A stretch of DNA of 64,000 nucleotides, from NCBI RefSeq assembly GCF_003601985.1, contig NZ_QZXA01000002.1:434001-498000 (forward strand), read 5' to 3'. How positions within the stretch are numbered: position 1 is the first letter of the stretch; each line of letters starts with the position of its first letter. Shown one piece after another: positions 16,877-25,139 of the stretch. Source of the stretch: Mesorhizobium jarvisii. Its GTDB lineage: Bacteria > Pseudomonadota > Alphaproteobacteria > Rhizobiales > Rhizobiaceae. A model generated the notes under the pieces. The model was not told where the DNA came from. It saw only the letters and a program-made list of their open reading frames with translations, and made no database searches. The translations under genes and the position numbers were made by a program.

Positions 16877-18982
16877 ATGGTCGACGACAACGAACTCAAC
16901 AGACTGCGCGATATCGCGGCACCGGCGCCGGGTGAGAGCGCGAAGGCGCGCGCCTTCGAAGCCGCCCTGCGTGCCTATGATGAGGAAAATATTTCTGCCG
17001 TCACCCAAGGATCGGTCGGCGGCCTTCGTCTCACAGAGCGAGCACAAAAGCTCTGGAGCGAGATCATGCAAAAGAAACTCATCGCCACGCCGGCTCTTGC
17101 CGGGCTCGTCGCCCTGCCGATCGCCGGATACGCCACCTTCCATCTGCTGAGGGAACAGCCGGCCAAATTCGGCGGCGACGAAAAGATCACCGAGACGCTG
17201 GCCGACAAGCCGGCGACGTTGAAGCCGGCCGAGCCGAAGCAGGCTCCAACCGAACTGGCGAAGGACAAGAAGGCCGACGCGGATGTCGAAAGCCGCGACG
17301 CGACCGGCGTGCTTGTGGCGCCGGCGTCGCCGCCGAAATCCGAAGCCGCCCAGGCCGGCGGCACAGCTCAGCAGACTGCCAATGAACGCGCGGTGGTGGC
17401 CGAGCCGGCACCACCGGCGCCAACGGGTGAATTCGCGCTGAATAGCGCCGCGCCGAGCACGTCGCGGCTCGCCCGCGCGCCGGCTGCCGAGTCCAAGCTG
17501 ATGGCGCCGCAGCCGACCATCGCGCCGGCGGATCAGATCGCGCCGCAGGAGGAAAACCGCAACCGCGTCCAGGATTTCAAGACCAATCCGGTGCATGCGG
17601 CGCTGGAAGATCCGGTCTCGACGTTCTCGATCGATGTCGACACGGCCTCCTATTCCTTCGTGCGCCGCTCGCTGAAGGAAGGTGCGGTGCCTCAGGCCGA
17701 CACGGTCCGTGTCGAGGAGATGATCAACTACTTCCCCTATGACTGGAAGGGACCGGATTCGGCGTCGACGCCGTTCAACTCGACCGTCAGCGTCATGCCG
17801 ACGCCGTGGAACGGGCACACCAAGCTGATGCATGTCGCCATCAAGGGCTTCGACATCAAGCCGACCGAACAGCCCAAGGCCAATCTGGTCTTCCTGATCG
17901 ACGTTTCGGGCTCGATGGACGAGCCGGACAAGCTGCCGCTGCTCAAGTCGGCATTCCGGCTGTTGGTCAGCAAGCTCAGGGCCGACGACACGATCTCGAT
18001 CGTCACCTATGCCGGTGAAGCCGGCACCGTGCTGATGCCGACCAGGGCTGCCGAGAAGGACAAGATCCTCAATGCCATCGACAATCTGCAGCCGGGCGGT
18101 TCGACGGCCGGTGAGGCCGGCATCAAAGAAGCCTACAAGCTTGCCCAGCAATCCTTCGTCAAGGACGGCGTCAACCGGGTGATGCTGGCCACCGATGGCG
18201 ACTTCAATGTCGGACAGAGCGACGATGATGATCTCAAGCGCCTGATCGAGCAGGAGCGCAAGAGCGGTGTCTTCCTGTCGGTGTTCGGCTTCGGACACGA
18301 CAATCTGAACGACCAGATGATGCAGACCATAGCCCAGAACGGCAACGGCACCGCCGCCTATATCGACACGCTGGCCGAGGCGGAAAAGGTGCTGGTCGAG
18401 GATGCCTCCTCGACGCTGTTCCCGATCGCCAAGGACGTGAAGATCCAGGTCGAGTTCAACCCCAACAAGGTCTCGGAATACCGCCTGATCGGCTACGAGA
18501 CCCGGGCGCTCAACCGCGAGGACTTCAACAATGACCGCGTCGATGCCGGCGATATCGGCTCGGGCCATTCGGTCACCGCGATCTACGAGATCACGCCGAA
18601 GGGCAGCGGCGGCGATCAGATCGATCCGCTGCGCTATGGCCAGGCCACGGTCAACAATGGCGGCGTCGCCAATGCGGACGAATATGCCTTCGTCAAGATC
18701 CGCTACAAGCTGCCGAACGAGGATGTCTCGAAGCTGATCACCACGCCGGTGACCTCGGCCAACGAGGTGGCGTCCTTCGACCAGGCCAGCACCGACCAGC
18801 GATTCTCCGTCGCGGTGGCTGCCTTCGGCCAGAAGCTGCGCGACGAGGATGCGACCGCGAAGTTCGGCTACGACAAGATCATGGAGATTGCCACTGCCGC
18901 CCGAGGAGCCGACCCGTTTGGATACAGGTCCGAGTTCCTCTCGCTTGTGCGCCTTGCCTCGGCGCTGGGCGGTAACCGGTAG
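16877..18982 (+). CDS. Membrane-anchored von Willebrand factor A protein, sigma-factor partner
   Basis: About 701 residues. A ~70-residue cytoplasmic N-terminus, then a hydrophobic segment near 73-90, then an Ala/Pro/Lys-rich linker to about 220, a vWA-associated N domain, and a vWA domain with the metal site DVSGS (near 340) and later ATDGD. The C-terminal part matches the DUF3520 region of YfbK-like proteins. These proteins bind ligands through a metal-ion-dependent adhesion site in the periplasm. Gene order with an ECF sigma factor suggests signalling across the membrane. GTG at 16871 is an alternative start overlapping the sigma stop. Confidence 0.82.
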   Translation: MVDDNELNRLRDIAAPAPGESAKARAFEAALRAYDEENISAVTQGSVGGLRLTERAQKLWSEIMQKKLIATPALAGLVALPIAGYATFHLLREQPAKFGGDEKITETLADKPATLKPAEPKQAPTELAKDKKADADVESRDATGVLVAPASPPKSEAAQAGGTAQQTANERAVVAEPAPPAPTGEFALNSAAPSTSRLARAPAAESKLMAPQPTIAPADQIAPQEENRNRVQDFKTNPVHAALEDPVSTFSIDVDTASYSFVRRSLKEGAVPQADTVRVEEMINYFPYDWKGPDSASTPFNSTVSVMPTPWNGHTKLMHVAIKGFDIKPTEQPKANLVFLIDVSGSMDEPDKLPLLKSAFRLLVSKLRADDTISIVTYAGEAGTVLMPTRAAEKDKILNAIDNLQPGGSTAGEAGIKEAYKLAQQSFVKDGVNRVMLATDGDFNVGQSDDDDLKRLIEQERKSGVFLSVFGFGHDNLNDQMMQTIAQNGNGTAAYIDTLAEAEKVLVEDASSTLFPIAKDVKIQVEFNPNKVSEYRLIGYETRALNREDFNNDRVDAGDIGSGHSVTAIYEITPKGSGGDQIDPLRYGQATVNNGGVANADEYAFVKIRYKLPNEDVSKLITTPVTSANEVASFDQASTDQRFSVAVAAFGQKLRDEDATAKFGYDKIMEIATAARGADPFGYRSEFLSLVRLASALGGNR

Positions 18983-19055
18983 TGGCGATGACGGCCGGTT
19001 TCCTTCGGATGGGATCGTTCTGACAGGGGAAACCGGCCCACGGGCGGGTGAGGCA

Positions 19056-19094
19056 GGCCGGCGAGGGGTCATTCCCTTGCCGGCCTTTTTTTTG
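19056..19094 (+). terminator. Intrinsic terminator after the vWA gene
   Basis: GGCCGGC-G-AGGG pairs with CCCT-T-GCCGGCC across a short loop, followed by a run of nine T residues ending at 19093. It lies 75 bases after the vWA stop codon. Confidence 0.85.
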
Positions 19095-19102
19095 GATCCG
19101 TC

Positions 19103-19227
19103 GATGTTCAGGTGAGGCCGGCCTGCAAACGATGGTTTCCTGCGCTTCCGGTGCTCACGTACCCAAAAGTACGCTCCGCTCCGGTTCTCGGAACCCATCG
19201 TTTTCGACTCGGCCTGACCTGAATCTC
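19103..19227. repeat. Interspersed palindromic element, copy 1
   Basis: About 125 bases forming a long imperfect hairpin. The left end TTCAGGTGAGGCCGGCC pairs with the right end ending GGCCTGACCTGAA, and CGATGG with CCATCG. The centre contains CGTAC...GTACG flanked by purine/pyrimidine-rich arms. A second copy, about 80 percent alike by eye, lies at 41641-41772. Together with the terminator it fills the 365 bases between the vWA gene and the small gene at 19348. Likely a REP-like intergenic repeat. Confidence 0.8.
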
Positions 19228-19347
19228 AACGGATCCTGGCGCAAGCGTTAACCGGCATGATCGTTAAATTGCGCGAGATTTCCGGTACCGGATCGCAATT
19301 TCCTGTTGCTACACCGGACTTGTTTACAGGGCTTGAGGGAGCCGGAA

Positions 19348-19617
19348 TTGCAGATCAGGACTATCGCCAACTCGCCGCCGCCGGTGCGGGACGCTTCGAC
19401 GGTTTCATCAGCCCCATCGGCCGAATCCAGACGCATCAGCGACGATGTCGCGCAGGCGCGTCACACCGCCATGTCGGCGCTGACCAACGACCGCTTCCGC
19501 GCCATGCTGGAACAGATCACCGATCCGGCTTCTTCCGGCGCGCTGATGACGATGCGCGGCGACAATGTGGTCGACTTCAAGTCGGCGCAGTCGAGCTACG
19601 CCGACAACAGCGAATAA
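19348..19617 (+). CDS. Small hypothetical protein
   Basis: 89 residues starting at TTG 19348, selected because AGGGAG lies six bases upstream; the frame stays open to a TTG at 19306. The sequence is soluble, rich in Ser, Ala and Arg, and begins MQIRTIANSPPPVRDAS. A helical middle (MSALTNDRFRAMLEQI) is followed by an acidic end. I recognise no family. It converges with the homocysteine methyltransferase gene nine bases away. Confidence 0.5.
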   Translation: MQIRTIANSPPPVRDASTVSSAPSAESRRISDDVAQARHTAMSALTNDRFRAMLEQITDPASSGALMTMRGDNVVDFKSAQSSYADNSE

Positions 19618-19626
19618 TCGAAATCC

Positions 19627-20649
19627 TCAGGCCCGGCTGCGGCGACGCTCGCGGCGGGCTTCGCTGGTTTCGGCGGTGTTTTCCGTCGCCACCTTGTTGC
19701 GCATCGGACCGATGCGCTCGACGATCGTCTCAACCGTCGGACGACCCGCCATGGTGTGGGCGTCGAGCGCCTTGCGCATGGCGGCGAGGTGCTGGAACGA
19801 AGTGCCGCAGCAGCCGCCGACAATCTTGGCGCCGGCATCGACGGCGAGGCGAACATAGTCGGCCATCAGTTCCGGCGTGCCGGAATAATGGATCTCAGTA
19901 CCGCGGAATTCCGGAATGCCGCAATTGCCCTTGACGATCACCGTCGCCTGCGGCTTCGCCTCGGTCATGTCGAGCAGCGAGGCCAGGATGTCTGAAGCGC
20001 CGACGCCGCAATTGGCGCCAACGCCGAGCGGTGCTTCGGACAGCCCGTCAACGACACCATGGATGTCTTTCGGCAGCAGGCCCATCATGGTGCGGCCGGC
20101 TGTGTCGAAGGAGCCGGTATAGGTGTAGGGGAGGCCGACGCGGATGGCGGCTTCGGCGGCGGCGCGGATCTCGTCGGGCGCCGACATCGTCTCGATCCAG
20201 GCGACTTCGGCGCCGCCTTGCTTGAGGCCCTCGATCTGCTCGGCAAAGGCGTCGACAGCTTCGTCATAGGTCATGGCGCCAAGCGGCACCAGCAATTCGC
20301 CGGTCGGGCCGACGGAGCCGGCAACGATCACCTTGCGGCCGGCCTTGTCGGCGACGGCGCGGGCAATCTCGGCGGCGCGCTTGTTGAGCGCTTGCACGCG
20401 ATCCTGCGCATGGTGGAGCTTCAGCCGGTGGCGGGTGCCGCCGAAGGAATTGGTCAGGATGATGTCCGCGCCGGCATCGACGAAATTCTGGTGCAGGCTG
20501 GTGATGGTGTCGGGCGCTGTCTCGTTCAGCAATTCCGGCGCCTCGCCGGCCTCCAGGCCCATCGCGAACAAATTGGTGCCGGTGGCGCCATCGGCCAGCA
20601 GCACGCCCTTTTCAGCCAGCAGGGCATCGATCGGATTGGTGGTGGTCAT
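19627..20649 (-). CDS. bmt: Betaine/homocysteine S-methyltransferase
   Basis: 340 residues of the zinc-dependent homocysteine methyltransferase family: LADGATGTNL at 19-28, LTNSFGG at 65-71, and the zinc cysteines C214 (GANCG) plus C280 and C281 (GGCCGT). These enzymes move a methyl group to homocysteine to form methionine. In Sinorhizobium meliloti the homologue next to a similar locus is the glycine betaine methyltransferase Bmt, and the neighbourhood here fits. The last ~30 residues are Arg/Glu-rich. A SahR-like palindrome lies 34 bases upstream. Confidence 0.85.
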   Translation of the reverse strand: MTTTNPIDALLAEKGVLLADGATGTNLFAMGLEAGEAPELLNETAPDTITSLHQNFVDAGADIILTNSFGGTRHRLKLHHAQDRVQALNKRAAEIARAVADKAGRKVIVAGSVGPTGELLVPLGAMTYDEAVDAFAEQIEGLKQGGAEVAWIETMSAPDEIRAAAEAAIRVGLPYTYTGSFDTAGRTMMGLLPKDIHGVVDGLSEAPLGVGANCGVGASDILASLLDMTEAKPQATVIVKGNCGIPEFRGTEIHYSGTPELMADYVRLAVDAGAKIVGGCCGTSFQHLAAMRKALDAHTMAGRPTVETIVERIGPMRNKVATENTAETSEARRERRRSRA

Positions 20650-20682
20650 CGGATTGGCTTTCGTGTTTCAAATTCGAATAAG

Positions 20683-20704
20683 GATATAAAGAAGTCTTTA
20701 TGTC
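20683..20704. promoter_or_regulatory. SahR-like palindromic operator upstream of bmt
   Basis: Arms GATATAAAGA and TCTTTATGTC around AG; only one base differs from a perfect inverted repeat and from the site at 6309-6330. It is 34-55 bases before the bmt start, over the expected promoter. S-adenosylhomocysteine-responsive control of methionine genes by such palindromes is established in Proteobacteria; the match is by eye and from memory. Confidence 0.72.
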
Positions 20705-20797
20705 TAGTCAATGATTTGTGGCGGCCTCGGCAATGCGAATGGCGTGGCCCTCGACCATGTCGGGGTCCAGCAATCGAATGACCATGATTGCCGTCGA

Positions 20798-21655
20798 TCA
20801 GACAGAGCCTGACGGGAACGACATGCCGGCCAGATTGCGGGCGAAGGCGGCGGCCTCGTGCGGATTGACGTCGGCGGCGCGGATCAGATTGTCGAAATGC
20901 TGGGTCAGCGCCTGGACCGGCTGGGTGGCGTTCAGCACGACATACATGTCGCCGACATAGATGGCGGCGCGATAGGGGCCGAAGATGGTGAGCGGGATCG
21001 AATAGCGCATGCGGCCGTCATAGAGAAACAGCCGGAAGGTCGGGTAGAGATCTTCGAGCAATGTCGCCATATGGGCGAGCTGCTGCCGGCGGTCGGCCTC
21101 GGGAAAACGATCCCACACACCGAGGCCGCGCGCGAAAATCTCCAGCGTGTGGCGCGGCATGCAGACTTCCATGTCGGTTTCCGGGCGTCGGTTGTATTCG
21201 ATGCGGTATTGCGTCTCGCTGGCCTGTGCCAGGCGGCTCCTGTTGGTGATGTTGGCCTCGTAGTCGACCAGCGCGCGGGTCCGCAGCAGATCGGGAATGC
21301 CTGCGGGCACGTAGCGGATCTTGGTGCCGGCTGCCTCGGCGAACCATTTGGCGAGCAGCGTGCGGTCGAAACCGTCGGGCGCCTCCTCGATCTCCAGGCT
21401 TTCGCGAATTTCGCCGGTGACGCCTTCGTCCTGGCTGAGGCCGAGCAGCCAGTCCAGCGACACTTTGAATTCGGCGGCGATGTTGAGCAGCGTTTCGGCG
21501 CGCGGCAAGCGCGTCGAGGCGCCCGACATCAGCTGCGACAACGCCGAGCGGTCGATGCCGACTGCTGACGCGAAGGCCGACTGATTGAGGTCGGATCGTG
21601 TCAGGAGCAGCTTCAGACGCTCCCGGAAAATTGCTGACAGATCGCGTTTGTCCAT
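20798..21655 (-). CDS. XRE-family transcriptional regulator, probable local regulator
   Basis: 285 residues from MDKRDLSAIF; the ATG at 21655 is preceded by GGAGAAG, and the longer frame to 21757 lies in promoter DNA. The helix-turn-helix covers about residues 8-70 (LNQSAFASAVGIDRSALSQLMSG). A C-terminal domain of ~200 residues, ending with an aromatic-rich ligand-sensor-like part, is unlike plain Cro repressors. It sits between bmt and the divergent desaturase gene, inside the methyl-donor locus, so sensing betaine or a product is likely but unproven. Confidence 0.84.
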   Translation of the reverse strand: MDKRDLSAIFRERLKLLLTRSDLNQSAFASAVGIDRSALSQLMSGASTRLPRAETLLNIAAEFKVSLDWLLGLSQDEGVTGEIRESLEIEEAPDGFDRTLLAKWFAEAAGTKIRYVPAGIPDLLRTRALVDYEANITNRSRLAQASETQYRIEYNRRPETDMEVCMPRHTLEIFARGLGVWDRFPEADRRQQLAHMATLLEDLYPTFRLFLYDGRMRYSIPLTIFGPYRAAIYVGDMYVVLNATQPVQALTQHFDNLIRAADVNPHEAAAFARNLAGMSFPSGSV

Positions 21656-21822
21656 CGTCCGCTTCTCCGAATCTTGAGGAAAAATTTGCGCCGAAACCGT
21701 CCACCGAGGTGCCTCAGGCGTAAATGAATCCCTAAGCGTGTTTACAATGTGTAACATGTGCAGTCAAAAATGCGCAATCGCAACATTTTGTATACTTTGT
21801 CGCGTTGAGTGGAATCGCTTCT

Positions 21823-21858
21823 CCTGACACTATGCTGTCAGGAACCAGTTGGGGTTCC
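21823..21858. promoter_or_regulatory. Two inverted repeats in the XRE/desaturase control region
   Basis: CCTGACA and TGTCAGG are separated by six bases at 21823-21842. GGAACC and GGTTCC follow at 21841-21858, partly sharing bases. They lie just before the desaturase start and could be operators or an mRNA leader hairpin. Seen directly; role inferred. Confidence 0.4.
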
Positions 21859-21885
21859 GACGACTGAGGGGCAGTGGTCGATAGC

Positions 21886-22896
21886 ATGACAGGCAAGAGC
21901 ATCAAGCGACGCAACACACCGGCCATCGAGTGGCCGACTGCGGTTCTCGCTTTCTTCTGTTACGGAACGTGGCTTGCAACCGGTTTCCTGCTCTGGCCTT
22001 CCCATCCCATCGTGGCCCTCGCTCTCCTTGGCTTCATTCTCGCACTGCAGTCGTCGATCATGCACGAAGTGCTGCATGGCCATCCGACGCGCAGCGCGCT
22101 GATCAACGAGGCCTTCGTCTTCCTGCCGATCGGTCTGGTCTGGCCGTTCCGCCGCTTCAAGACGCTTCACCTGCGCCACCATGCCGACGAGCGGCTGACC
22201 GATCCGCTCGACGATCCCGAAAGCTACTATCAGGCGCTGTGGCAGCACGACGATTTGCCGCCGACGATGAAGTTCCTGCTCAAGATCAACAACACCATGG
22301 CCGGCCGTTTCTTCCTTGGCCCGTGGCTGTCTTGCATCGGCTTCTTCATCGACGATTTCAAGCAGATGATGGCCGGCGACAAGGCGATCCGCAAGGCTTG
22401 GCTGCTGCATGCGATCGGCCTCGCCATCGTGGCGCCGATCGTGCAGTTCGGCTTCGGCATTCCGCTGTGGCTCTACATTCTGGCGCCGGTCTGGCTCGGC
22501 CAGTCGCTGATCGCGATCCGCACCTTTGCCGAGCATCAGTGGTCCGAACATCCGGAAGGCCGCACGGTGATCATCGAGCGCTCGCCGCTGTCGTTCCTGT
22601 TCCTCAACAACAATCTTCACTTCGTCCATCACAAGACGCCTACGGTGGCCTGGTACAAGCTGCCGAAACTGTTTCGCGAGCGCCGTGACGAGTGGCTGCG
22701 GATGAACAATGGCTATGCCTATCCGAACTATTTCGCGCTGATCAAAGCCTATGCCTTCAAGGCTAAGGAGCCGATCGTGCATCCGGTGCTGCGGCGTGCG
22801 CCTGAGCACGGCCGGGCGTTCAAGCCGCGCATCCGGGCACGCAACATCAATGGACTCGGCACGGCGCCGGTGCCCGCCGAGCCGCCCAAGGAATAA
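21886..22896 (+). CDS. Membrane fatty-acid-desaturase-family di-iron enzyme
   Basis: 336 residues from ATG 21886 (GTG 21874 is possible and sits very close to GAGGGG). Three histidine boxes are intact: HEVLHGH at 60-66, HLRHH at 95-99 and HFVHH at 245-249. At least four membrane spans surround them. The family hydroxylates or desaturates lipids and carotenoids, and some members act on small substrates. Its place beside the methylated-amine genes and 87 bases before a PhnD-like gene suggests a linked oxygenation step, or a membrane lipid change with osmolyte use. Specificity unknown. Confidence 0.82.
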   Translation: MTGKSIKRRNTPAIEWPTAVLAFFCYGTWLATGFLLWPSHPIVALALLGFILALQSSIMHEVLHGHPTRSALINEAFVFLPIGLVWPFRRFKTLHLRHHADERLTDPLDDPESYYQALWQHDDLPPTMKFLLKINNTMAGRFFLGPWLSCIGFFIDDFKQMMAGDKAIRKAWLLHAIGLAIVAPIVQFGFGIPLWLYILAPVWLGQSLIAIRTFAEHQWSEHPEGRTVIIERSPLSFLFLNNNLHFVHHKTPTVAWYKLPKLFRERRDEWLRMNNGYAYPNYFALIKAYAFKAKEPIVHPVLRRAPEHGRAFKPRIRARNINGLGTAPVPAEPPKE

Positions 22897-22982
22897 TTCG
22901 CGGCATCCCTCGTGTCGGCCAATTCTGATTGGACGCCGCGTTTTTGTGGTCCTTTTTACAGACGTGATGATTTGATATCGGC

Positions 22983-23810
22983 ATGAGCGAACTGGTTGCG
23001 GCATTGCCCATGTATGACTGGCCCGAAGTGCGCGGCGAGGTCGACGCGCAATGGGGGCAATTGCGCGATGCCTTCCGGCAAAAGGGCATCGACGCGCCGC
23101 AAGCCATCGCGCGCAGCAATGGCGATCTGCCGCCGGTGCCGGGCGGCATCCATGATGCCCAAGGGGCGCTGATCGCGCCGGATCCTTCGACATTGCCGCC
23201 GGGCGAACTCGATTATCACAAGCTCTGGCTGCATCCGGCGCTGCTGTTCGCGCAGACCTGCTGGGGGCCGATGGAACTCGGTCTGTCCAGCCATGTGCAA
23301 GTGATCGGCCAGCCAAGCTATGACGCCTATGAGGGCGGGCAGGGCGAACTCTATTCCAGCGCGCTGGTGATGCGGACGGGCGAGGGGCCGGAAGCTCGCT
23401 CGCCCGCGGACGGCAAGGCCTTGCTGCCGCTCGACCTGTTCCGTGGCAAGCGCTTCACCTTCAACAGCCTGGATTCCATGTCGGGCATGATCGGGCTGAC
23501 GCGTGATCTGCAGGCGGCCGGCGAAAGCCTCGATATCTTTTCCTCGCGCAGCGAAAGCGGCGGTCATCGCGCTTCGATCGTTACTGTTGCCGAGGGCAGG
23601 GCAGATGTCGCAGCAATCGACTGCGAAAGCTGGGCGCTGGCGCAGCGTTTCGAACCGGCGGCACGCAAGGTGGCGATCGTCGGCTGGACGGCGCGGCGCA
23701 AGGGCTTGCCCTTCATCACCGCCAGGACGACGCCGGAAAAGACAGTCTGGGCAATGCGCGAAGCCCTTGCCAGCCTAAGCGAGCAGCCTCGCATCCAACG
23801 GGTAGGTTGA
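22983..23810 (+). CDS. PhnD-like solute-binding-fold protein without signal peptide
   Basis: 275 residues with the phosphate/phosphonate-binding (PhnD) fold: FNSLDSMSGMIGL near 160 and SGGHRASI near 195, the usual ligand loops, plus AAIDCESWALA. The N-terminus (MSELVAALPMYDWPEV) is not a signal peptide, so the protein is probably cytoplasmic and not part of an ABC importer; no permease or ATPase is adjacent. It may be a soluble sensor or an enzyme-associated binding protein. Its last 36 bases overlap the convergent M24 gene. Confidence 0.7.
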   Translation: MSELVAALPMYDWPEVRGEVDAQWGQLRDAFRQKGIDAPQAIARSNGDLPPVPGGIHDAQGALIAPDPSTLPPGELDYHKLWLHPALLFAQTCWGPMELGLSSHVQVIGQPSYDAYEGGQGELYSSALVMRTGEGPEARSPADGKALLPLDLFRGKRFTFNSLDSMSGMIGLTRDLQAAGESLDIFSSRSESGGHRASIVTVAEGRADVAAIDCESWALAQRFEPAARKVAIVGWTARRKGLPFITARTTPEKTVWAMREALASLSEQPRIQRVG

Positions 23811-25130
23811 AAGCTGCTCATTGCCGGTCTCGGTGATCAGGATCTGCTCCTCGATCTTGACGCCTTCGCGCCCGCCAAGCCTGCCGATATAGCTTTCCAC
23901 GCACAGCACCATGCCGGGTTCGATCACGCCGTCCGGCGTATCCGGCGTCCAGTCGCTGGCATGCGGCAGCGTGGGGTATTCGTCAGCCAGGCCGACGCCG
24001 TGGTAGAGCACGCCGTAGCGGGTCGAGAAGCAGTCTCCCGGCGGCACCGCCGAGCGCTCGACAAGGTCGCGAAACGAGATGCCCGGCTGCATCAACTGCG
24101 TGTTGTGCTCGATCTGGTCGGCGGCGATGCGGAACAGGTCGCGCTGCTCATTGCTCGGCTTGGCATCGCCGCACAGCCAGGTGCGCGACAGGTCTGCGCA
24201 GAAGCCGTATGGGCCGATCAGGTCGGTGTCAAAGGCAACGAGGTCGCCGGCCTCGATGATGCGCGACGAGCACTCCTGGAACCACGGATTGGTGCGCGGG
24301 CCGGACGTCAGTAGCCGCGTTTCGATCCATTCGCCGCCGCGCGCAATGTTGCCGCGGTGCAGCTCGGCCCACAGTTCGTTCTCGGAAATGCCGGGCTGCA
24401 GAGCCTGTTCCATCTCGCCCATCGCCGCCTCGCAGGCGACAATGGTGCGGCGCATGGCGAGGATTTCGTCCGGTGATTTGATCAGCCGGGCATTCTCCAT
24501 CACCGCTTCGCCATTGCCGATGGAGATGCCGAGACGGGCGAGTTCCTCGACGCCTTCTGGATTGATGTGATCGACCGCGATGCGGCTGTTGCCGCCGCCA
24601 TGTTCCCTCACCAGATCGGCAATGCCGGCGGCCCAGCGGCGGACCTTTTGCTCCGTGAGTTCGCCGCTGTAGAGATACATCCACGAGACAGCCGGGCGCA
24701 CTTCGTCGACGACGCCGGAATGGTCGGACAGATGCTCGCAGGAGAAATAGTCGAACAGCACCACAGGGCCTTCGGTGGCGACGAAGCAATGCCGCGTCGG
24801 ATTGTGCGCCACCCACAGCTGCATGTTGGTCGAGTCGGTGGCGTAACGGATGTTGACGGGGTCGTAGAGCAGGGCGCCGGCATAGCCGCGCCGCGTCAGC
24901 TCGGCGCGGATGCGCTCCAGCCGGTATTTGCGCATCGCCGGAAGATCGGGGGCGGCAATGCCTGCCGCCGCCCATTCTGCTTCAGCCTGCGCGCCATAGC
25001 CCAGCACATGCTGGTTGAGCGACGCCGCCTTCTGGCGGGAGCCTTCACGCAATTCCTCGATCGAGCCAGGCTCGAACGGCATGATCTTGCGATGGCGGCC
25101 GAAGCCGCCTTTTGGCGCCGCGCCGTCCAT
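23775..25130 (-). CDS. M24-fold protein closely matching DMSP lyase DddP
   Basis: 451 residues, creatinase/Xaa-Pro peptidase fold. Long segments such as NIRYATDSTNMQLW, GEWIETRLL, SGPRTNPWFQEC and AFDTDLIG match my memory of roseobacter DddP. The metal set D301, D303, D313, H377, E412, E427 is shifted by exactly six from the recalled Ruegeria DddP numbers, and the catalytic pair (Y372, D383) is also kept. DddP cleaves dimethylsulfoniopropionate to acrylate and dimethyl sulphide. Here it is the third gene after MttB and a dimethylglycine-dehydrogenase-like gene, nine bases behind the latter, so an amine-linked relative cannot be excluded. Confidence 0.8.
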   Translation of the reverse strand: MDGAAPKGGFGRHRKIMPFEPGSIEELREGSRQKAASLNQHVLGYGAQAEAEWAAAGIAAPDLPAMRKYRLERIRAELTRRGYAGALLYDPVNIRYATDSTNMQLWVAHNPTRHCFVATEGPVVLFDYFSCEHLSDHSGVVDEVRPAVSWMYLYSGELTEQKVRRWAAGIADLVREHGGGNSRIAVDHINPEGVEELARLGISIGNGEAVMENARLIKSPDEILAMRRTIVACEAAMGEMEQALQPGISENELWAELHRGNIARGGEWIETRLLTSGPRTNPWFQECSSRIIEAGDLVAFDTDLIGPYGFCADLSRTWLCGDAKPSNEQRDLFRIAADQIEHNTQLMQPGISFRDLVERSAVPPGDCFSTRYGVLYHGVGLADEYPTLPHASDWTPDTPDGVIEPGMVLCVESYIGRLGGREGVKIEEQILITETGNEQLSTYPLDARLLA

Positions 25131-25139
25131 GGCTGAACC

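Noticed and set aside
16745..19198. An 817-residue open frame on the minus strand
   Set aside because: It mirrors the sigma factor and vWA genes on the plus strand, is rich in His, Arg, Asp and Gly in the manner of antisense frames in GC-rich DNA, and has no recognisable domain or ribosome site.
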